Shown piece by piece: positions 56,651 through 64,000 of a stretch of DNA of 64,000 nt. Each line of letters opens with the position of its first letter. The first letter of the stretch is position 1. The notes below the pieces were generated by a model. The model worked only from the letters and a program-made list of their open reading frames with translations, was not told the DNA's origin and ran no database searches. The DNA lies in assembly GCA_963277665.1 (NCBI GenBank), contig OY728157.1:367860067-367924066 (forward strand), in the 5' to 3' direction. The translations under genes and the position numbers were made by a program. The DNA is from Viscum album (lineage: Eukaryota; Streptophyta; Magnoliopsida; Santalales; Viscaceae).

Positions 56651-58984
56651 ATTTATAGGTTGTAAAAATGGAGTTATAGGGTTTCACCATAAAAATATAA
56701 CATATAATCAAGTATAATATACTTGATTTATTACTTTAGTATGGAAACTTCATGAGAAGAGGAAGTATAAGAAGAATACAATTTTGAAAGTGGTGATGAA
56801 ACAATTACCTCCTTTTTGAGTATCTCCTACTTTTTTTCAAAAAAGCTCTCCATTGGAAGGTTTTATGACCATATTGTGGAATCTGGGAGTATGGTAGGGA
56901 TTTTGTGATCTTATGTGATCAGAATTTGGAGAATCCAAAGGTCTTGAGAAGTGTGAGTAAGGGGAAATATGTGGTGCCCTTTTATAAGAGGGAGGAGGGG
57001 CCCTTTAAAAATATTTTAAAATATTATTTAATTATAAATTGATTTTCAATTTATAATGGTTTAAAAATCATGAATTATGACGATAAAATGTTTTTTTATT
57101 GAAATAAAATCATCTAATTTTTTTGATATGTTTTGAATATTTTTTAATCCTTACTGTTTTTGATTAACCCTTATTTTACCCTTTTTATTCGTACAATGAT
57201 ATTTTATTATTTGCACTTTCTTGGTTAATTTAGTTATCACAACATGTGGAAAGTCCCACACAAGTGAAATTGATGTCTTTTTTAGAAATTTCATTACTAT
57301 TTTAATTAATATTATATTTTTTATTATTCTGTATCATTTAATAAACTATTTTATATTTTAAAATACAAATTGTGCAAATTTTGAGACTATTTATTGGTTT
57401 ACTTTCTAAAAATATTATAACAGAATGATATGTTCGAAAAAAAATACTTTAACTCATAACCAACATGTCATATTAATCCATAAAAATTGTTTATGACATA
57501 AATTCATTCAATGTATATTAATTTTAGTATTTAATATATTAGTTATTTGATATTTCTCTTAATAAAAGAATTATTGTATTACTATTGTGTCAATATTTAA
57601 AGTAATTATTTAAATATTAAAAATTCAAAATAATTCCCCATTATGTAGTTAAATTAATTATATTTATGGAGATTATTTATATTTTATTTTTCATAAATTT
57701 TATCACTACATAAAATCATTATACATATAATAGATCCAAGAGTGACATGTTGTCACTTTATTTTGATTTAAAAATAATTCACTATTTTTGAAGGAAATAG
57801 TAAATTTGATGAATCAATTAAGACACTTAGGTTAAATGGGTTGACTATTATTAATCCAATATGTTTTTGGCAGGAGTTTGGGTAATTGTTTTGTCCTTAT
57901 TATATTGTTTGTTTCCCTAATTTACCAGACTTACCTATAACAACGGTAAAAAAAATTATTGTAGTAACTAGTCATAATAAAAAAAAGGTATCATGTGGAT
58001 ATAATATGGAACCATTGATTCAAAATATGGAATCCATTTTTCAATATTCAAAACACAGAAGATTTAGTAATTAATTTAAAATTTGTTCTTGTTGTCAAAA
58101 CAAGAGAACTGGTTTTTTTAAATTAAAAACAATCAAAAAATTGACATTTGTTTATATCCTATTTCAACCTGAAAATAATTTCAATGACCTAAATTGTATT
58201 TAATCGTAAAATATTAATCTAATTATATCTTAAAACCAATTAAAAGGTTAAACTTACTATATAAATAAATTACATGAAAATTAAGTTTTGCATTATTTTA
58301 AACTATTCATTAAAAAATGGATTTTATCAAAAAAATACAAATAATTCAACAGACGTAAATTTTGATATCCAGATTATAAATTAAAAGTTTAGTTTGACAA
58401 ATAAAACATATAAATTGTAAAAAAATTAATTTAAAATGGATGTTCCATCAAAATGTGGTAAAACTGTATTTTTTTTAAAAATACTTCTTGTATATGAAAA
58501 ATTGAATTTGTTCTTATATCATTTGTAGAAAACATATATGAGGAATTTTAAACATTAAATTAAATATATTAAAAACATATTTAATTAATAAAATCCATAA
58601 ATTGTGATTTTATTATTTTATAAACTCACTTACATTCATTTAAATAGTTTTTTAGAAAAAAAATCATTTTAATTAAAAACTGTTTTTTTTCATTTATAAA
58701 TAATTGTTCCCAAAAGAATTAATTAAATAAATGCATAAACAATATTTTCATAAATAAAATATAAATTTTAATTCCCACCACATTAAATTATAGGTTATAA
58801 TAATAATTAGTTAGTCATGTATACATAGTCTTGCATGAAATGAAATATATCAAATGAACTTGAACTTGTGTGTAACACAAGCTAAAAATAGCATAGTGTA
58901 TACTGAAAGATAAATTGATGTTTTGAATTTAAAATAATTACATTGGTGTATATTTAAACATAATAAATCACTAAAACTTAAAAA
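56651..58984. other. AT-rich intergenic DNA; LTR-like patch at 56.75-57.0 kb
   Basis: Bases 56750-57010 are less AT-rich and contain GCCCTTTTATAAGAGGGAGG, which reads like an LTR promoter/leader junction, but no ends or partner could be found. From 57010 to 58984 the DNA is A/T runs with no motif. Confidence 0.4.
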
Positions 58985-59600
58985 ATGTATATTTTAAAAA
59001 AAATCTTGGGATTTTATAGTGTCTATAGGTTCTTTAGATCAATCTAAAAAAGTATTTGATATATAATGTTTCAAAGGGACAGATGGCTATTATAGAATCT
59101 TCATCTAGGATTTATCATTCCTATCAGTTCCTCTAACATTCTTGGCTATGGAGGGTGATAATATTGGGTTTTTAGATTGTTATGATAATTACATTCCAAG
59201 TGGAAAGGGTGGTTGACTTCACTATTGATTATGAATCTAATGAAACCATAGAGAAGATACATGGTTTATTATGACACCATAGGTATCAGGGTGAGAGCAG
59301 TCCTGATACATGACAAGTATGATGTTTTATATAAGACTTATTAATTAAGTCATCAGGATCTGATTTATTCAATACATAATCCTAATGCTGTAGCTATTGT
59401 TCAATCAATTCACCATTAGAGAAAAAATTTACTTATGGAGAATTTTTTGGTGTTCACTAATAAAAATTTATCAAGTATATATTTAAAAATTCCAATCTGA
59501 ATCATAAGCATACCATATGGGTTGAATACCAATACTTATTCAATTATGATCATTCTTATATGAATGGTAATGGTAATGTTGTAGTTTATTTTCTATGCTA
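58985..59600 (+). pseudogene. RT thumb end and RNase H of element D
   Basis: SIGSLDQSKKVFDI and DGYYRIFI, stop, DLSFLSVPLTFL match the end of gypsy RT (VDP.KVE..., AGYYRRFI..FS..A.PLT), with about a dozen residues missing between them. RNase H follows: MVYYDTIGIRVRAVLIHDKY (first aspartate kept), IHNPNAVAIVQSIHH and VFTNKNLSSIYL, then WVEYQYLFNYDHS and NGNGNVVV. The DLEL glutamate and the TDHKSL aspartate are lost. Confidence 0.7.
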
Positions 59601-60640
59601 GTAGACTCTGACACATGCTTTTCATGAGGACAGTAGAGAGCTTACGTTGTGGGAATTATTTTCAATTATTAACATATATGTTTATGTGGTTCATTATCAT
59701 ACAGTCCTCACAAATTTAGTAGAGGCCTATACCATTCTGGAATCGATAAATATGGTATAGCTTTCTAATCCTAAGGTTTTTGTCACGAGGGAAATTATCA
59801 CAGATTAATATTTGTCTCCTCAATGTAGTGTGGATGAGGATGAAAACATATTTTCATATGGAAATTTATGGTTTACAGTAGAAATCTTTGAGGATTTTAT
59901 ATGGGCATTTGATTTCAAGAATTGGGAAGTACATATCAATGTTACCAAGACATACCAAGAATTACATCACTAGTACTTGTTTCCTTTTATGATGTGAGGG
60001 ATGGACTATTTTTTTAATCTGTGTTCCACCTATCAACAGGTGATGGGGGATCATCATTGATTGGTGAGACTCTTATATCAATTTTACATTCACATATGGG
60101 AATGGGATGATTTAACCATTGATTTTTTGATAGTTTTTTTATTATCACTGTGAGGATATGATACCATTTCATTCATCATTATCCCTTAATAAAATATATC
60201 CAATTTTATCCTTTTAAAGAGACATTGTCAGTAGTTGATCTAAGGATTATATAAGTTAAGTATATTAAAAAATTCATGAATATACTCAATCTATTGTATC
60301 TTATAATGAAACATGTTTCTTGTGGCAGTTACTGAAGGGGTTTCCAAAGGGAATGGGTATAAAGGTTCATCTAAGCATGGCCTATGACCCACAAAATGTA
60401 AGATAGACAAATCGCATGATTTAGGTGATAATGTTTATGATCCTTGAATGTGTCTATAAATTTAGGGATTAATTAGAGAAACAAATACCCATGGTTGAGT
60501 TAGTTAATAATAATATCTTTCATGATATCATCCAGATGAATCCTTACAAGGCTTATTTGGTAGGCTATTTTTATCAACACTATACTTGATAGACGTAAGA
60601 GACACACCATTTCGTGGACCACATCTTGTAAAAGAGAAAG
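59601..60640 (+). pseudogene. Linker, zinc finger and integrase core of element D
   Basis: Zinc-finger remnants NVTKTYQELHH and FFNLCSTYQQVMGDHH (second cysteine now Y) lead to IWEWDDLTIDFLIVFLLSL and GYDTISFIII at 60094-60180; the first catalytic aspartate (IDF) is kept. Then SIVSYNETCFLWQLLKGF and GIKVHLSMAYDPQNVR (SDRD and QSE positions lost), KFRDxLEKQIPMVELVNNN and MNPYKAYLVG at about 60538-60567. Confidence 0.7.
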
Positions 60641-61150
60641 AAGAGTATTTCCAGCTGATCAGGATGTGAATGTTGATAGCTAAGTATAGGTAGAAGTTAC
60701 ATGGTATCCTCTATCGAAATCCTCTTCTGTTTCAGATCGGGTATCAGTTTATCATGTCTGTTTCACATAGGTATGGTCATAGACAGATTTAGAAGTTTTG
60801 TAAGATTTAAATTTTAGAATTTTAACCTTTTAAGATCATAGAAAAAAATAGGCGAGTGGATTACCAGATAGTACTTACTCTAAGAAACTAGTATAAGCAT
60901 GAAATCTTTCATATCTCTCATCTCCAATAGTATTATATAAACCAATTCCATGTTTTAAAGCCTGATAATCTTGATTGATATGTTCATGATTCTTTTGAGT
61001 ATTATCCAATGTGTATCATGTATCTAATAATGAAGAGTATCCATGGTAGTTCGATTAATCTAGTATGGTTTCTATGGAATCACAATCAAGTACAAGATGA
61101 GACATGGGATAAAATGGCTGATATATACATTCAGTTGCTGAAACATTTCT
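60641..61150 (+). pseudogene. Integrase C-terminal region and chromodomain of element D
   Basis: QIGYQFIMSVSHRYGHRQI, PFKIIEKNRRVDYQIVLTL, HEIFHISHLQ and FHVLKPDNLD match the post-core region (G..V.L.V....G..R.G, P..I......AY.L.LP, H.VFHVS.L). The chromodomain reads SINLVWFLWNHNQVQDETWD then MADIYIQLL at about 61050-61135, close to the plant chromovirus pattern (VKV.W.N....EATWE.E..M...YP). Confidence 0.7.
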
Positions 61151-61217
61151 CATATTATCCTGTACTAGTCATATAAGTCCAACTTAGGGATGAATTTATA
61201 AAATCATTTGAGGTTAT

Positions 61218-61600
61218 GATAGACAACATTCTCAAATAGGTGGTATTATGTTTAAAATTGGTTGAACCCTCATTGAGTTTTCATTTTTCCTTAAACCAAG
61301 AGACCATGCATTGTGCTGGGATAATTTTTTTGGATGAAAGGTTATAGTGGTGCTGGAGACTTTGTGGGTCAAATTCATCATATGAATAGAAATAAATAGA
61401 TTTTTTATTAAATAAACTATGAGATTATTACAAGAAAGGTCCCTTTGACTCTTTGATATGGATATTATCAAAATTAAAAAATTTATTTCAATAATGAACT
61501 TTTATGGAAAAGTTGGAAACAATGTACATGAAACCAAAGTAGCATAAAACCTCAAAGTGGTAAGCTAGGACAATAAAGATGAAATTTTAAGAATATGAAT
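61218..61600 (+). other. Possible start of element D 3' LTR
   Basis: Position right after the chromodomain trailer and the opening TGATAGACAACATT suggest a decayed TGT LTR start. No second copy or end was found, and a LINE-like remnant follows, so the LTR may be truncated or interrupted. Confidence 0.25.
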
Positions 61601-63130
61601 GCATAATTATATCTAATTTCCATTTTATATAAGTTTCCTCCGATTTATTATTTCCCTTGAAAAGATCCTCAAAATGGTAGGCCAGGTGTTCCCATGCATG
61701 TACATGTTCTTCAAAGCTTGTCTTCCCTTTTTCAAACCTGCATACCAGGACTCAATTCAGTTTTTCAATCTACGAAAGTTTTTTTTAATTCAAATTAACC
61801 TATATAGTTTTTGAAACATTCAGTGAGGGTTCTCCATAGAAATTTTTTTCATGAACAATTATTACAACATCAATTTATTAGAATGTAGGAGGATCTACTG
61901 AACCACTATTCTGATAGAAACATCCTCTTCAACAACTCTCACCGAAATAAAAAATGGGGCCAACATAGGCATTGGAGTGATTTTTCTAGTTGCCCAAGAT
62001 ACCTAAAAAATTATGAATTTAGGCTCTATCCACATTGGTCCTCCATATCCTTATCATTGGAGGTCGGAGATTGCATTCTACCAATCTTTTACATTATATT
62101 TCCAACCCATTCTAGATCATCCTCACTATTTTTGGGATCCTCTACCACTATGAATTTTTTTTTACTCACCAAGCATAACCTTCCCATTGTAAACATGATC
62201 AATAAAATAGAATACATTTATCATCTATTTGGACCTCAAATTTGAGACCAATCACATCTCCTTCAGTTTTGGAAGGTAGGAGTAATCCTTCATTCCTTTA
62301 CCCTTATTCCCAACAATGATGAAATATCAAGAATCTTGGGAACCCTTCCTCCATTTTTCTTCCTTTGGATATAAATCCCTATTTAGTGCTCTCCCTTCTA
62401 ACTATTAATAATGACTTGAATAAGGACCTTCATGCTTTAATTATCTATAGAAATATCTTGAATCTCTTTGCAGACCTCAATACATTCAAGATCACTTAGT
62501 TCCAAGGCAAGTTCTTCAGTAACCAGGACCTCGAAATAGTTACTAGGATGTGAAATTTGAAGTGTCCCACTTGGTATGGGATCCTTCCCAGCTTTTACCC
62601 ATCATATAAATCTATAAATGAGAACTTTTTGATCTCATAGACCTTAAGATTTTCCTTGGTTGACACCTAAAACATTTTTCCTTTCATATGGGAACTTTCG
62701 TAGCACACAACCACTACATAATATGTAGATCTCAAAGAATAAATATTAGATTCCATGACTATTCTATATCCATTTCATCCCACTATATCTAATGTAATTG
62801 ACTTGGAGTCAGCTATATCATTCCAAAATTAGTTAAAAATGTCCAAAACATTCTGATTAAAATACATGTAGATCACCTCCTCATAGATGGAGAGGAACAT
62901 AATTGATTTACCTGTGGACTTCTCAACAATATATGATTATTTTGACCTCAAAATTGAATCCCCATGTTCTATTAGATGGCCACTATAAAAATATGATGTT
63001 TTTTTACACTGGAGGCGTCAAGATATATAGTAGTCTTCCCATTACTCAAAAACAACATATTTTTTTCATCTGAACTCCCTAATAGTTTTCCATTCCCATT
63101 ACACAAGTGGCTTGGAGACATCAACTACAA
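61600..63130 (-). pseudogene. Probable LINE ORF1 (gag-like) remnant
   Basis: Unusually long stop-free readings occur on the - strand. From about 62590 downward, KAGKDPIPSGTLQISHPS then NYFEVLVTEELALELSDLEC and CKEIQDISID resemble the C-terminal tail of plant L1 ORF1 after its zinc knuckle (SGTLQ..NPSNRFEVL type). Upstream (higher coordinates), pieces such as KSIMFLSIYEEVIYMYFNQN and DSKSITLDIVG could derive from the DUF4283 RNA-binding part. Another clean stretch at about 61740-61630 reads RFEKGKTSFEEHVHAWEHLA and YHFEDLFKGNNKSEE and is unassigned. Frameshifts and stops separate them. The family call rests mainly on the NxFEVL block. Confidence 0.35.
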
Positions 63131-64000
63131 CACAAATACAGAGGGAAATAAGGAGTCATATCAATCACATATGACTATTCAAACAAAAATAATTACAAAC
63201 TTGGTTTCCTAACAAGAAACTGATTAAAGTATTTTGGAAGGGTAGTGGATGTTTGGGAAAAAATCCCAACACTATTGTAGTAGCAATGTACTACTTCATA
63301 TGAATTTCATATGACCAATGAAATAATAAATAGTAACCATTATAGTTGAAACAATCACTATAAAATGTGATAATGAAGTTCTCCATTAAAGTAAATATAT
63401 ATTATTGTATTTAGTTCATTAGGAATACCAATTATGGCATGTTCTTACAAAGCCCAAGATATAAAGAAAACGTACCAAATGTATCAAATGAATGACAGTG
63501 AGACATGAATTTAAAAACCAGATTCAGATTCAAGAAGCCTATGGTTTTTCAGAATTCATAGTTTGAAAGGGAGATTTGTGGGTCTCAATTATAGAGACAT
63601 GTGATCTTTGCAAAAATTGATATAGGTGGAAAAGGTAGTACAAAATTAAGGTTTTAGAAATGTGTGAAGGGCCTCATCAAATCCTCAGAATGATATATAG
63701 ATAATAATTCCGCCTCCTACATTTAGTTGGTGGGGTCCACGACCACAACATTCAATTTAGGGAATCGTTGCAAGGGACACAGTCCAGAGAGAGAAAAGAT
63801 CCAATTTTTGGGATATATTTTCCCATTTAGAGAATACCAAGATCTTTTCATGGTGTATAAATATTACACGCCTTGTTAATTTATAGGAACATTTTTTAAA
63901 ATGAGTATGGGGATCATATTTTCTTAACATAGGCCTTACTTTTCTCTTCCATTGTATAGAAGGAGCTGGGGATGGTCCTCCTCATCCACAACCTAGGTTA
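63131..64000. other. Unclassified sequence at the window end
   Basis: Slightly less AT-rich than average. If the ORF1 call to the left is right, this would be LINE 5' UTR or flanking DNA on the - strand. No promoter, RNA gene or coding motif was identified, and the window ends within it. Confidence 0.4.

Larger units (their letters stand above)
58985..61217 (+). mobile_element. Element D: Ty3/gypsy chromovirus, 5'-truncated pol remnant
   Basis: The + strand shows the RT end, RNase H, linker, integrase zinc finger and core, and a chromodomain in the correct order over 2.2 kb. There is no RT palm upstream of 58985, so the 5' part is deleted or displaced. Decay is heavy. Just after the chromodomain, GGGATGAATTTATAAAATCA leads to TGATAGACAACATT at 61218, a plausible but unproven start of the 3' LTR. 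Confidence 0.7.

Noticed and set aside
51790..61217. One large element joining the 52.4-kb primer site to the 59-61-kb pol
   Set aside because: The first has copia-type gag and the second is a gypsy chromovirus; they are different superfamilies.
1..64000. CRISPR arrays, operons, integrons, phage or plasmid features
   Set aside because: No regularly spaced short repeats with unique spacers, no clustered intact ORFs with ribosome sites; all recognised coding relics are plant retrotransposon domains.

Overview
This is intergenic plant nuclear DNA. It is strongly AT-rich and CpG-poor, with no operons or prokaryotic signals, and it is packed with decayed retrotransposons of plant type: chromodomain-bearing Ty3/gypsy elements (Del/Tekay-like chromoviruses), a Ty1/copia remnant and L1-type LINE pieces. 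I found no credible host protein-coding gene. Nearly all open frames are chance ORFs in AT-rich DNA, artefacts of GC-rich LTR leaders, or short surviving pieces of gag and pol. A seed plant with a large, heterochromatin-rich genome is the best reading; the species cannot be named from this window. All homology calls were made by eye from translated motifs.

Layout. 1.6-2.7 kb: 3' end of a LINE (+). About 4.4-5.4 kb: degenerate tandem repeat with a period near 190 bp. 5.4-5.75 kb: unclassified LTR-like insert. 14.213-17.506 kb: 3,294-bp solo LTR with perfect 5-bp target duplications, GC- and CpG-rich, so probably the youngest insertion. 17.842-24.393 kb: 5' part of an old + strand chromovirus (element C). 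24.394 to about 34.4 kb: a - strand chromovirus (element A) that interrupts C inside its integrase. 37.452-48.451 kb: an 11-kb - strand chromovirus (element B) with both 3.9-kb LTRs but no recognisable RT. 50.2-51.0 and 56.0-56.65 kb: two more blocks of the ~190-bp repeat. 51.8-53.4 kb: Ty1/copia LTR and gag remnant (+). 59.0-61.2 kb: truncated chromovirus pol (+, element D). 61.6-63.1 kb: probable LINE ORF1 remnant (-).

How the parts relate. The LTRs of A, B, C and the solo LTR begin or end in TGT/ACA. B has a clear initiator-tRNA-Met-type primer site and A and C have degraded ones. A, B and D end in a recognisable chromodomain. Decay differs greatly: A, C and D carry dense stop codons and have lost nearly all CpG, B is intermediate, and the solo LTR keeps many CpG. 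The likely order is C, then A inside C, with B later and the solo LTR last.

The least expected structures are the three dispersed blocks of a ~190-bp satellite-like repeat and a 140-bp inverted-duplication insertion inside the RT of element C.
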